Shown here: piece after piece, positions 8,408 through 16,789 of the stretch
Layout: every line of letters starts with the position of its first letter
How positions within the stretch are numbered: position 1 is the stretch's first letter
Source of the DNA: Bacteroidota bacterium
GTDB taxonomy: Bacteria; Bacteroidota; Bacteroidia; Bacteroidales; Lentimicrobiaceae
NCBI GenBank assembly: GCA_023441805.1
Contig: JAEZNO010000003.1
Span: forward strand, 1-64,000
Direction of reading: 5' to 3'
Length of the DNA: 64,000 nucleotides
Translations under genes and position numbers: made by a program
Notes under the pieces: model-generated
The model's input: the letters and a program-made list of their open reading frames with translations, nothing else
Database searches by the model: none
What the model was told of the DNA's origin: nothing

Positions 8408-11203
8408 GTGCGCTTCAAGCCAGTTGGCCCCAGTGCTGAGTTCCACTTCAATCGGGATACTCAATTTCATTGCATTCATCATCTTTTCTCTGATGATTGG
8501 CTTTACTATTTCAACTTCATCTTCAAAAACATCAAATACAAGTTCATCATGAACCTGCATAATCATACGTGATTGTAAGCCAAGTTTCGTGAACTCCTTA
8601 TAAATGTTTATCATGGCTATCTTGATCATATCAGCCGAAGAACCCTGTATAGGGGCGTTGATAGCATTCCTCTCGGCAAAACTCCTTACAACCGCATTGG
8701 CTGAATTTATGTCACGAAGGTATCGCCGGCGTTTCATTATAGTTTCCACATACCCGTTCGTCCTTGCTTTGCGAATAGCCTCGTCCATATAATTTCTGAT
8801 TCCGCTGAAGCGATTGAAATACTGGCTGATTATCTCTGCTGCTTCTTTACGTGGTATGTTCAGTCTCTCGGAGAGTCCGAAAGCTGAAATGCCATAGATA
8901 ATACCAAAATTAACGGTCTTGGCATTGCGGCGCATATCTCTGGTAACATCTTTGAGGTCAACGTTGTATATCCTTGAAGCAGTGGCGGTATGAATGTCTA
9001 TCCCTTGTCTGAAAGCATCTTTCATAGCTTCGTCACCACTGATCTCGGCAATAATCCTTAATTCAATCTGTGAGTAGTCGGCCGAAATAAGTGTAAACTT
9101 CTGATTCCTTGGTACAAATGCTTTCCTGATCTCTCTACCCCGTTCTGAACGTATTGGTATATTCTGGAGGTTGGGATTGTTTGAACTTAATCGGCCGGTA
9201 GCTGCAACAGCCTGATTATAGGTTGTATGTATACGTCCCGTCCGTCGGTTTACTAACAGAGGCAATGAATCAATGTAGGTTGACTTAAGCTTTGTTAACG
9301 ACCTGTAATCGAGTATTTGTTGTATAATCGAATGTTTGCCTGCCAACTTTAATAAAATCTCTTCTCCAGTTGAATGTTGTTTGGTTTTTGTTCGTTTTGG
9401 ATTATCAGAAATGCGCATCTTATCAAACAAAATCTCACCAAGCTGTTTAGGCGAACCGATGTTGAACTTCTCACCGGCCAATAAATAGATATTCTGTTCA
9501 ATTTTAGCTATATCGGTAGCTAATTCATCAGAATATTCTTTCAAAACATCAATATCTACCTTAACTCCTTCTGATTCCATGCTTGCCAATACCTGAACAA
9601 GAGGCATTTCAATATCCCAAAAAAGTTCCCTTAGCCCGTCTTTCTCAAGCTTTGGTTCAAACAGATTCCTGAGCTGTAATGTGAGGTCAGTATCTTCACA
9701 TGCATAGTCCAGTATCACTGAAGGCGGTACATCACGCAAGCTGAGTTGAGTTTTGCCTTTTTTGCCAATTAGCGTTTCAATGGAGACAGGCTGATACCTG
9801 AGGTAAGTACATGCAAGATAATCCATGTTGTGCCTCAATTCAGGCTCAATAAGATAGTGTGCAATCATGGTGTCGAACATCCTGCCCTTAATTGTGACTT
9901 CATACCATGAAAGCACTGCAATATCGTATTTAAGATTATGGCCTGTCTTTTCTATTCTTTCATCACTATATATATGAGCGAACTCCTTAACTAAATCAAC
10001 AGCTTCACCATATACTGCAGGAACAGGAACGTACCATGCTTCGCCGGGCTTAATGCAAAATGACAGACCCACAAGTTCAACATTATTCGGGTCCCTTCCT
10101 GTTGTTTCAGTATCGAGACTGATGTTAGTGGCCGATTCAAGTATTTTGATTAACTCCTGTCTTTTCTCAGGTGTATCAACAAGATGATAATTATGTGGTG
10201 TGTTGATTATTGAAGCCAATCCTTCGAGGGAGACCTCTCCTCCGGCAACCTGACTAAATAAATCAGGCATCTCGGGTTGTTGATTTGTGAGAACCGGACC
10301 TTGCTTCATTGATTTTTCGAAATCGCGCAGCACACGTTCACCAAACGTCTTAAACTCCAATTCTTCCAATAGAGGTTTGAGTTTATTGAAATCGGGAGAT
10401 TTAAGTTTAAGTTCCTCTACATTGAATTCAACAGGTACATCGAGCAGAATAGTTGCGAGTTGTTTGGAGAGGAGAGCCTGTTTGCCAAATTCCATAACCT
10501 TGGTCCTCATCTTAACATTATCGATGTTCATGGCATTTTCAACCAGGTTCTCAACACTGTCGTACTGTCCGATGAGTTTCTGTGCAGTAATTTCGCCAAC
10601 GCCGGGTATTCCCGGGATGTTGTCAGATGAATCACCCCATAGGCCGAGTAGGTCTTTAACCTGTTCGGGCCGCTTAATGCAGTATCGCGATACTACTTCG
10701 GGAACACCCATAACCGTGGCTTTCTCACCTGGTTTACCCGGTTTATAAATAAAGACATTTTCAGTTACCAGTTGAGCAAAATCCTTATCAGGCGTCATCA
10801 TGAAAACCTGATACCCTTCCTTACCGGCACGGGTAGCCAGTGTACCGATAATATCGTCAGCCTCGTATCCGTCGAGCGATAAAATGGGAATATTAAATGC
10901 TTCAATCAACTTGACTATATACGGAATTGATTTAAGGATATCTTCAGGAACAGCTTCACGTTTGCTTTTGTATTCAACATAATCAACATGCCTTTGCGTT
11001 GGAGCATGTGTATCAAAGGCAACACCCATTAAGTCGGGCTTTTCATTTTTTATAATCTCGTAAAGAGTATTGGCGAATCCGAGGATTGCCGAAGTGTTAA
11101 GTCCCTTTGATGTAATTCTTGGATTTTTATTCAGAGCATAATATGCTCTGTAAATAAGAGCCATTGCATCAAGCAGGAACAATTTTCCTTTTGTTGCTGA
11201 CAT
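8405..11203 (-). CDS. polA: DNA polymerase I
   Basis: 932 residues, full length for the family. Residues about 5-290 form the 5'-3' flap nuclease (LFLLDAMALIYRAYYAL; GYEADDIIGTLA; GDSSDNIPGIPGVGE). About 330-520 is the 3'-5' exonuclease with its acidic residues present (SLDTETTGRDP; TGHNLKYDI; DYACEDTDLTLQL), so proofreading is probably active. About 560-932 is the polymerase domain: motif A (ISADYSQIELRI), the O helix (RRNAKTVNFGIIYG) and motif C (MQVHDELVFD). It acts in repair synthesis and Okazaki-fragment maturation. Transcribed alone, with a TATCTTTG -7 element about 20 bases before the ATG. Confidence 0.98.
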   Translation of the reverse strand: MSATKGKLFLLDAMALIYRAYYALNKNPRITSKGLNTSAILGFANTLYEIIKNEKPDLMGVAFDTHAPTQRHVDYVEYKSKREAVPEDILKSIPYIVKLIEAFNIPILSLDGYEADDIIGTLATRAGKEGYQVFMMTPDKDFAQLVTENVFIYKPGKPGEKATVMGVPEVVSRYCIKRPEQVKDLLGLWGDSSDNIPGIPGVGEITAQKLIGQYDSVENLVENAMNIDNVKMRTKVMEFGKQALLSKQLATILLDVPVEFNVEELKLKSPDFNKLKPLLEELEFKTFGERVLRDFEKSMKQGPVLTNQQPEMPDLFSQVAGGEVSLEGLASIINTPHNYHLVDTPEKRQELIKILESATNISLDTETTGRDPNNVELVGLSFCIKPGEAWYVPVPAVYGEAVDLVKEFAHIYSDERIEKTGHNLKYDIAVLSWYEVTIKGRMFDTMIAHYLIEPELRHNMDYLACTYLRYQPVSIETLIGKKGKTQLSLRDVPPSVILDYACEDTDLTLQLRNLFEPKLEKDGLRELFWDIEMPLVQVLASMESEGVKVDIDVLKEYSDELATDIAKIEQNIYLLAGEKFNIGSPKQLGEILFDKMRISDNPKRTKTKQHSTGEEILLKLAGKHSIIQQILDYRSLTKLKSTYIDSLPLLVNRRTGRIHTTYNQAVAATGRLSSNNPNLQNIPIRSERGREIRKAFVPRNQKFTLISADYSQIELRIIAEISGDEAMKDAFRQGIDIHTATASRIYNVDLKDVTRDMRRNAKTVNFGIIYGISAFGLSERLNIPRKEAAEIISQYFNRFSGIRNYMDEAIRKARTNGYVETIMKRRRYLRDINSANAVVRSFAERNAINAPIQGSSADMIKIAMINIYKEFTKLGLQSRMIMQVHDELVFDVFEDEVEIVKPIIREKMMNAMKLSIPIEVELSTGANWLEAH

Positions 11204-11225
11204 AAGAGGTTTGGATTATTAGTAA

Positions 11226-11233
11226 CAAAGATA
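11226..11233 (-). promoter_or_regulatory. -7 promoter element of polA (TATCTTTG)
   Basis: The plus strand reads CAAAGATA, so the minus strand has TATCTTTG, a full match to TAnnTTTG. It lies 22 bases upstream of the polA ATG, giving a very short leader. The identical octamer precedes the genes at 17452, 32734 and 45243. Confidence 0.55.
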
Positions 11234-11444
11234 CTCAATTTGTTCAAAGCATTGCTTTTGAAGGGCTGCGACGTTTAAGGAATTTAAACCTTTAATTAAT
11301 TATGTGTAAGATGGATTCCGTAAGAACCCACAGAGGTTTATTAATGTGTGAAGCAGGACAAGGCTACCAATTAAAATCCATTATAACATGGCTAGCGTCG
11401 CAAAACTTTTGTCCTTAAGTCCTTAGATTAGACTTTTACCTTTT

Positions 11445-11807
11445 TTACGGAAGTTGATTCAAATCTCTCATAACCAACATATACATATCATGCTCAAGAG
11501 GGAGATAGCCGTATTCATACACGAATCGGTATGTTGAGCCTTTCTGAGTTGTATAAATGTGCGTAACGAATTTAAAGTTGAAGCCCTTTGCTGAAAGCTT
11601 ATCTTTATGAACTGTAATTTTACCGTCAGGATTAAGCTCGGCCAATATCCTCCTGTTTTTCAGCAATGCATTGTTTATTTTTCTAATGAGTGCAGTCTTA
11701 TTACCATTAAGTCGGTTATTATAGTTGTTTCTGCACTGGTCGTTACAAAACTTCTTATCAGCGCGACCAATTAGAGGCTCGCCACAGTCTAGGCATACTT
11801 TATCCAT
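11445..11807 (-). CDS. Small zinc-ribbon protein of unknown function
   Basis: About 120 residues starting MDKVCLDCGEPL; this internal Met is preferred over the ATG at 11840 because the zinc-binding module begins right after it. Four cysteines in a CxxC...CxxxC pattern (CLDCGE...KKFCNDQCRNNY) form an N-terminal zinc ribbon followed by a basic helix. The rest (NPDGKITVHKDKLSAKGFNF...TYRFVYEYGYLPL) is a compact mixed region repeatedly found in Bacteroidota hypothetical proteins. No function is known to me. Apparently monocistronic, between polA and the Lys-rich ORF. Confidence 0.75.
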   Translation of the reverse strand: MDKVCLDCGEPLIGRADKKFCNDQCRNNYNNRLNGNKTALIRKINNALLKNRRILAELNPDGKITVHKDKLSAKGFNFKFVTHIYTTQKGSTYRFVYEYGYLPLEHDMYMLVMRDLNQLP

Positions 11808-11876
11808 GATCAGGGAATCCAATGAGTAATCGATAGACAAAAAATGAGAATTGCTTAATCAGTCAAAAAGCCAATT

Positions 11877-11990
11877 TCAACTCATTTCCCTTTTTGCCTT
11901 TTTTTCTTTTTTCTCAAGCCGCTTTTCCTTTAAGCTTTTAGTTGCTTCCTTTTTTGCTTCTTTTTTTGGATGTTCCTTACCTTTCGACAT
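11877..11990 (-). CDS. Tiny lysine/glutamate-rich protein (37 residues)
   Basis: A 37-codon ORF starting MSKGKEHPKKEAKKEATKSL and ending KAKREMS, TGA at 11877-11879. More than a third of residues are Lys, alternating with Glu, as expected for a charged single helix. Similar short Lys-rich proteins occur in many Bacteroidota genomes without a known role. Neighbours are the zinc-ribbon gene and chaB, both on the same strand. Because such composition can arise by chance in AT-rich DNA, the call rests on the plausible start, small-gene context and codon pattern. Confidence 0.45.
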   Translation of the reverse strand: MSKGKEHPKKEAKKEATKSLKEKRLEKKEKKAKREMS

Positions 11991-12074
11991 AATATCGGTT
12001 TTTACGGGTTGTCATCACCCGGTTAGGTTTAGCAGTTCAAATTTAGTATTTATTTTTCACTTAATTTTTAGTAT

Positions 12075-12308
12075 TTAATTTTTCTTTTCATGCCATTTAT
12101 CATCTTTTCCTTTTTCATACTTTTTTTTTACGGCAGCCCATGCTACTTTGTGTGCAGTCGCCTCTCGTGAAGCATTCCCTTTACGATCATCCGGATCTTT
12201 ATATTCATCCCAGGCATTGTTGAAAGCTTCTTTATAAATATCCTGAGCATGTTTCGGGAGGTTATCTTTTACGCTGTCGGGCAGTTCACTCACTTTTTTG
12301 TAAGGCAT
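12075..12308 (-). CDS. chaB: ChaB family protein
   Basis: 77 residues, the usual ChaB length. Begins MPYKKVSELPDSVKDNLPKH, then the signature HAQDIYKEAFNNAWDEY and the ATAHKVAWAAVKKKY segment, and ends in a charged Lys-rich tail. ChaB was named as a regulator of the ChaA cation antiporter in E. coli, but that role is weakly supported and no chaA is nearby. In many genomes it is a small stress-associated cytoplasmic protein, so the name is by family only. Confidence 0.85.
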   Translation of the reverse strand: MPYKKVSELPDSVKDNLPKHAQDIYKEAFNNAWDEYKDPDDRKGNASREATAHKVAWAAVKKKYEKGKDDKWHEKKN

Positions 12309-12417
12309 ATTGTATCTGATTTAACTTTCTAATTAAAACACATTTGATTAGTATTTGGATTCATTTTGGTGGAATAGCAGATCGTTTTTTCACTGTCATA
12401 ACAGTACTATCTCGCAT

Positions 12418-12482
12418 ATCTAAGCGTTATCTAAGCGTTATCTAAGCGTTTCCTAAGCGTTTTTATGAACGCTTAGATAACG
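12418..12482. repeat. Four tandem 11-base units followed by an inverted copy
   Basis: Three perfect head-to-tail copies of ATCTAAGCGTT (12418-12450), a fourth with two changes (TCCTAAGCGTT, 12451-12461), then after six bases an inverted copy AACGCTTAGATAACG (12468-12482). The inverted copy pairs over 15 bases with 12425-12439 or 12436-12450. A more degenerate inverted copy follows (12490-12504). It lies in the non-coding gap upstream of the decayed surface gene. Confidence 0.85.
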
Positions 12483-12652
12483 TCTCAAAAACGTTAAGAT
12501 AATGTTTCAATATTGGACTAGAATAGTCTCATACCGAATCAAAGCGGAACGGCTTCCACGCGGTTGGTGATTTTATCCAGCGCCGGGACTTTTCACCTCC
12601 GGGAATCATATCTAACTCAAGGACACGACCGCCGTGTAGGGTAATGGTGATT

Positions 12653-12660
12653 TACTTTTG
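12653..12660 (+). promoter_or_regulatory. -7 promoter element (TACTTTTG) upstream of the decayed surface gene
   Basis: TACTTTTG matches TAnnTTTG. The surrounding GGTGATNTACTTTTGCGAA is nearly identical to 53853-53868 upstream of the other decayed T9SS gene. It is about 300 bases before the nearest ORF, so it would give an unusually long leader, or it belonged to a lost gene. Confidence 0.4.
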
Positions 12661-12701
12661 CGAAAAACTGGTGAAATTTAATTTGTTAATTACAGGAGAG
12701 C

Positions 12702-12800
12702 GGGATCGAGGGGCAAGGGGTTTTAATGCCAGCCGGTAGAGCAAGGATCGAGGGGGTGAGGGGTTTTGGTACGAGGAGGATCGAGTGTGTGAAAGGTTTG
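12702..12800 (+). repeat. Three spaced copies of a ~22-base G-rich repeat
   Basis: Copies of GGATCGAGGGGNNNGGGGTTT start near 12703, 12745 and 12779, the last more degenerate (GGATCGAGTGTGTGAAAGGTT). Non-coding in all frames. The strong strand asymmetry (G runs on the plus strand) is unlike the surrounding AT-rich DNA. Confidence 0.6.
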
Positions 12801-12960
12801 ACAGAATTTAGGGTAAATCCCATTTTTTTTGTCTTATAGTTGAAAGTACCATTTGTATTGTGGGATTTTTTATATTTAGAGTGACGCTTTCTATTAAGTC
12901 TTATCCTGACATAAAATGAAAAAACTATTCTCCTGTTACCATGTCAATCTACAATTTATT

Positions 12961-15300
12961 ATGCGGAAAAACAGCAACGCTGTAAAGGGTTTAGTCATTG
13001 TTATTCTATTCCTCACCCCCCTTCTTCTATCTGCCCAGGGTAAAGAGGCAAATAACTGGTATTTTGGATATAAAGCCGCTATTACTTTCAACCAGGGTAG
13101 CCCTCCGGTTGCACTTACAGATAGCGAAATGAGCACTTGGACCTCTCAAGGTACTGCCTCAATTTCAGATTCACTTGGCAATTTACAGTTTTACACAGAT
13201 GGGAGATATGTTTGGAATAAGAACCATGATTTTTGAGTATCTATCAACATAATAATTATGGAAGTTTACAACTTGCTCCTGATGGTAAAATATATTATAG
13301 TCCTTAAATGGTAGGTTATTTGAGTGTTATCAATAAACCCAATATTTTAGGTGCAGGTTGTGAATTTGATTTGTATGGAGTAAATCTAATGGGTGGAAAA
13401 AGCAATAGCCGCTTGCCTACTTTTATACAGTCCTATCTTAATGACCCTGAGTACAATTACAACTCTCACTGTTTCGGCAAACCGACTCAATTCACTATTG
13501 TAAATACCCATGGGATTGATTCGGTTAGGTGGAAATTTAATGACTGGGGCAACTACCCTGATGATACTTCAACGCTTTTCAGTCCGCAATATACCTTCTC
13601 GGCCCCCGGCACTTATTATCCATTATTAACTGTCTGGTCGGGTGTTCAGGAAAGATTTGTAAAAGATACGGTGGTAATTTATGCAGTGCCGGCACCTGAC
13701 TTAGGTTCTGATACTCTTTTCTGCCCAGACAGTCCTTTCAGTCTGTCCCTCAATGGCGGTCCTATTGGACAGTATTTCTGGAATGGAAGCCAAATACCCG
13801 GTGACAGCTTATATATTGTTACTGATACAGGCACATATTATGTGAAAGTTAATAATCACGGCTGCATTGGCAGAGATACCATCAATGTTTCAATATATGA
13901 TCCGGCAACAGCCAGTGGAGGATTGATCACTCCTGCGGATTGAGCAATGGTGCCATAGAAGGGGTTGTTTTCAGTGGAACTGACTTAACGTCTGTCAGTT
14001 GGTTTGATGCCTGGGACAATATAGTTGCTACAGGTAATGACTTGAATAATGTGCCTGCAGGCAGTTATTTTGCGGAGGTTACATTTGGAAGTGGCTGCAC
14101 ACAGCGGTTTGGCCCTTATTTAATTGCAGATGAAAATGCCCCCGCTGCAATGGTTGACCATGAAGACGACCATTGCGACAGAAACATCGGTAGTATTACC
14201 ATCACTCCTGAAACAGGCAATGTCACCGATTATCAATACAGCCTGAACGGAGTTGATTATTTCCCCCTGACAGGTGAAATTACCGGACTTCCGGCTGATA
14301 CTTACTATGTCACCATTAAAGACCAGTCCGGATGTATCAGTAATGTGGTAACAGTTGAACTTACCAATGTAGGTCCGCCCACAATCAACTGCTTTTCCAC
14401 TCCTGCAAGCGGCACAAGTTCAAATGGCACCATTACAGTGCTCTCCTCCAATTACAACCTCACTTACCAGCTAGAGGGTGGACTGCCACAGACGGGCAAT
14501 ACATTCACAAATCTGGCGGCTGCTGAATACTATGTTATTGTGACTGATGCCTTTGGATGCGTAACAAGTGATACCATTGTGGTTGACCTTCACCAGGGAA
14601 CATTTCTGGCGGCACTTGCAAAGGATGATCGCAAGTGCTTGTATAAACCGGCAAACTCTGATATACGGATAACAGCAGTCAACAAATTGACTGACATTAA
14701 GGCAACCCTTTACTTTAACAACAATATACTCAAATGCACCAACTTCAATGCAAATGAGGTAACATTCCCGGGCATAACGGCACAGCTTTTCACCACCCCG
14801 GCACGAATTGAACTTTCATGGCATGGCATAGACCCAGTTACAAGCACCGACACCCTCTTGATTGGAACGATGATCTTTGAAACCATCCAGTACGGGATTG
14901 CCAATGTGGAATGGGATACCCTTAGTTCAGTGACTTATTTCCTTAACCAATATGGTGAATCCATATTCCCGTATTTTCAGCCAGGCATTATCAATGTGCA
15001 CGAATTGCCGGAGATTGACATAGACCGTGAACAACAAATATGTGAAAAAGGCAGCATCACCTTAATTCCACAGGTAACCGGAGGTGCCGAGCCGGTTGAA
15101 TACACCTGGATAACGCCAGATGGCACCACCGTGGGAACGGCAACAACAGATGGGGCCAAAGAATATTTGAAACCAACAATCCCGGCAAAGGGTGGGATGG
15201 GGAGAATGCCGGTCCGGGGGTATATACCTGGATGATTTCATATTCGAATATGATGGGGAAGGTTTATGGGTTGAAGGGGAGTGTGGCGGTTATTAAATAG
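12961..15300 (+). pseudogene. Decayed T9SS type B surface protein with PKD, SprB-like and cohesin-like domains
   Basis: A signal peptide (MRKNSNAVKG...LLLSAQG) leads into NWYFGYKAAITFNQGSP, the start of a beta-propeller found in large Bacteroidota surface proteins. The frame breaks near 13234, where an internal deletion joins WNKNHDF to NYGSLQLAPDGKIYYS, normally near the propeller's end. A TAA stop follows (13305-13307). A PKD-like region continues to about 13940, where one lost base (PAD-C-SNGAI) shifts the frame. SprB-like repeats and a cohesin-like region (YKPANSDIRITAV) run to about 15175. There another deletion and frame change lead into the last residues of a type B sorting domain (GVYTWMISYSN...GSVAVIK, stop 15298-15300). 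The ATG at 12916 is an alternative start. Confidence 0.85.
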
Positions 15301-15329
15301 TTCAAAGGTTGTTCAAAGGTTGTTCAATG
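15301..15329. repeat. Tandem 11-base GTTCAA repeat
   Basis: Consecutive AGGTTGTTCAA units, with the leading AAATAGTTCAAAGG starting at 15295. The 22 bases at 15295-15316 recur exactly at 16691-16712, on the other side of the KilA-N gene. Confidence 0.7.
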
Positions 15330-15346
15330 CAATATAATAGCCTGAA

Positions 15347-15376
15347 GGATGAAAAGTGGTAAGTGCAGAAATTGCA
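15347..15376 (+). repeat. Left imperfect direct repeat flanking the KilA-N gene
   Basis: GGATGAAAAGTGGTAAGTGC followed by AGAAATTGCA; the right copy is at 16308-16336. Each copy contains a small palindrome (GTGCA-N5-TGCAC here). The bases from here to 15480 show no other feature. Confidence 0.5.
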
Positions 15377-15533
15377 CATAGCAATCCTGAATTTTTAACA
15401 TGAAATAAGAACGCAAATTGCGACCATCAAAAATAAGGTGATTAAATTCAATCATGAAAATGAAAAAATAATTTAAATCTATGGAAAAAATTATCGTTCA
15501 AGATACAGAAATCAGCATCGTTGAGGTTAACCA

Positions 15534-16292
15534 ATGGATTATATTTCCTTGACCGATATGGCCAATGCTAAGGAAAGTGAATCCCGGGCTGCTGATATAA
15601 TCAAAAATTGGATCAGGAACAGATATACTTTAGAATATCTTGGCACATGGGAACAGATCAATAATCCACATTTTAAAGTGGTCGAATTTGACCACTTTAA
15701 AACACAAGCCGGTTTACCAAGTTTTGTTCTGAGTGTTTCAGAATGGATAGAGCGCACTGGTGCAGTTGGAATGTTCGTTAGAAAAGGGAAGTATGGAGGA
15801 ACCTTTGCACATAAGGATATTGCATTTGAATTTGGTTCAGCAATAAGTGCGACTTTTAAGATATATCTTATTAAAGAATTCCAGAGGTTAAAAGAAGTTG
15901 AACAAGCACAACTTGGCTGGACTGCCAAAAGAGAATTGGCGAAAGTTAATTACCACATCCACACAGATGCTATTAAGGAGAACCTGATTCCTAAGAAAAT
16001 CTCACGTAAGCAAGCATCAAATACCTATGCTAACGAAGCTGATGTCTTAAATGTTTCCTTGTTTGGTATAACTGCGAAGGAATGGAAAGAACTAAATCCT
16101 CTTTTAAAAGGCAACATCAGAGACCACGCTTCAATTAACGAGCTTATTTGCCTGTCAAACTTAGAAAATTTAAATGCGGTATTTATAAACGATAAGGTAT
16201 CTCAAAAAGAAAGACTCATCAAATTGAATCAAATCGCAATTCAACAAATGAAGATATTGCAGGATGCTAATAACAGGAAGCTTTTAAAATAA
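15534..16292 (+). CDS. KilA-N domain protein with frameshifted 5' end
   Basis: 252 residues. The KilA-N DNA-binding domain spans about residues 1-110 (MDYISLTDMANAKES; FVLSVSEWIERTGAVGMF; KYGGTFAHKDIAFEFGSAIS). A helical C-terminal part typical of bacterial KilA-N proteins follows (KRELAKVNYHIHTDAIKENL; SLFGITAKEWKELNP). KilA-N domains are phage/virus-type DNA-binding modules common in mobile regions. An in-frame start was probably at 15481: the preceding codons read MEKIIVQDTEISIVEVNQ, the usual N-terminus of these proteins, but are out of frame by one base near 15530. A shorter protein could still be made from 15534. The gene lies between imperfect direct repeats and two decayed surface genes. 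Confidence 0.8.
   Translation: MDYISLTDMANAKESESRAADIIKNWIRNRYTLEYLGTWEQINNPHFKVVEFDHFKTQAGLPSFVLSVSEWIERTGAVGMFVRKGKYGGTFAHKDIAFEFGSAISATFKIYLIKEFQRLKEVEQAQLGWTAKRELAKVNYHIHTDAIKENLIPKKISRKQASNTYANEADVLNVSLFGITAKEWKELNPLLKGNIRDHASINELICLSNLENLNAVFINDKVSQKERLIKLNQIAIQQMKILQDANNRKLLK
15671..15702. repeat. Perfect 13-base inverted repeat inside the KilA-N gene
   Basis: TTTTAAAGTGGTC, six-base spacer GAATTT, then GACCACTTTAAAA. It encodes part of the KilA-N domain (FKVVEFDHFK). A perfect 13-base stem in coding sequence could form an mRNA hairpin or act as an autoregulatory operator; neither is shown. Confidence 0.85.
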
Positions 16293-16307
16293 ATTAAAAC
16301 GGATAAT

Positions 16308-16336
16308 GGATAAAAAGTGGTCTGTGCAAATTTGCA
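16308..16336 (+). repeat. Right imperfect direct repeat flanking the KilA-N gene
   Basis: GGATAAAAAGTGG then TCTGTGCAAATTTGCA; it matches 15347-15376 at most positions and starts 16 bases after the KilA-N stop. Contains the palindrome TGCAAATTTGCA. Confidence 0.5.
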
Positions 16337-16379
16337 AATACCAGTCAACTCGATAGCAAGTGAAATTGACAAGAAAGCC

Positions 16380-16720
16380 GGAGATAAGAGTTTTTCTTGC
16401 TTCTTTCATACCATTCTATTTCTAATTCTCACCCCCTTCTCTTATCCGCCAAGGCAAAGAGGCCAATATTTGGTACTTTCCTACTTTTGTTGGACTTGAT
16501 TTTAATTCCGGCAGCCCGCATACTCCATTAACTGATGGAATGAACGGCAGTTATATGGGAACATGTTCAAGTATTGCAGATTCAAATGGCAACCTTCAAT
16601 TTTATTCAGATGGTGAAACGATCTGGAACCGCAATCATGTGAGATGCAAAATGGAAATAATATGGGAGTTGGTTTTGGACAACAAGGTACAAATAGTTCA
16701 AAGGTTGTTCAATGTTGTTC
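16380..16720 (+). pseudogene. N-terminal remnant of a second T9SS surface protein paralogue
   Basis: In one frame it reads QGKEANIWYFPTFVGLDF, then TPLTDGMNGSYMGTCSSIAD and NLQFYSDGETIWNRNHV, the same propeller start as the pseudogene at 12961. A signal-peptide-like stretch upstream (LFLILTPFSYPPRQ) is out of frame. The frame shifts again after WNRNHV (MQNGNNMGVGFGQQGTNSS continues in another frame), and the homology stops where the GTTCAA repeat begins. DNA similarity to 13003-13065 is still visible (CACCCCC...AAAGAGGC). A non-functional remnant. Confidence 0.75.
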
Positions 16721-16733
16721 AAGATTGTTCAAT
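16691..16733. repeat. GTTCAA tandem repeat, second copy
   Basis: Begins with the same 22 bases as 15295-15316, then TGTTGTTCAAGATTGTTCAA. It replaces the expected continuation of the surface-protein remnant, so it may mark a recombination junction. Confidence 0.65.
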
Positions 16734-16789
16734 AAAAATTAAACTATCCGGAAATTCCGGATTGTTCAAATTGAATGCCACACAACAAC

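Noticed and set aside
10287..10748. Plus-strand ORF of 153 codons inside polA
   Set aside because: Shadow frame opposite a conserved gene, with serine/arginine-rich sequence and no family.
12418..12482. CRISPR array
   Set aside because: Units are 11 bases without spacers and no cas genes are present.
15539..15928. Minus-strand ORF of 129 codons opposite the KilA-N gene
   Set aside because: Antisense shadow of a recognisable domain.
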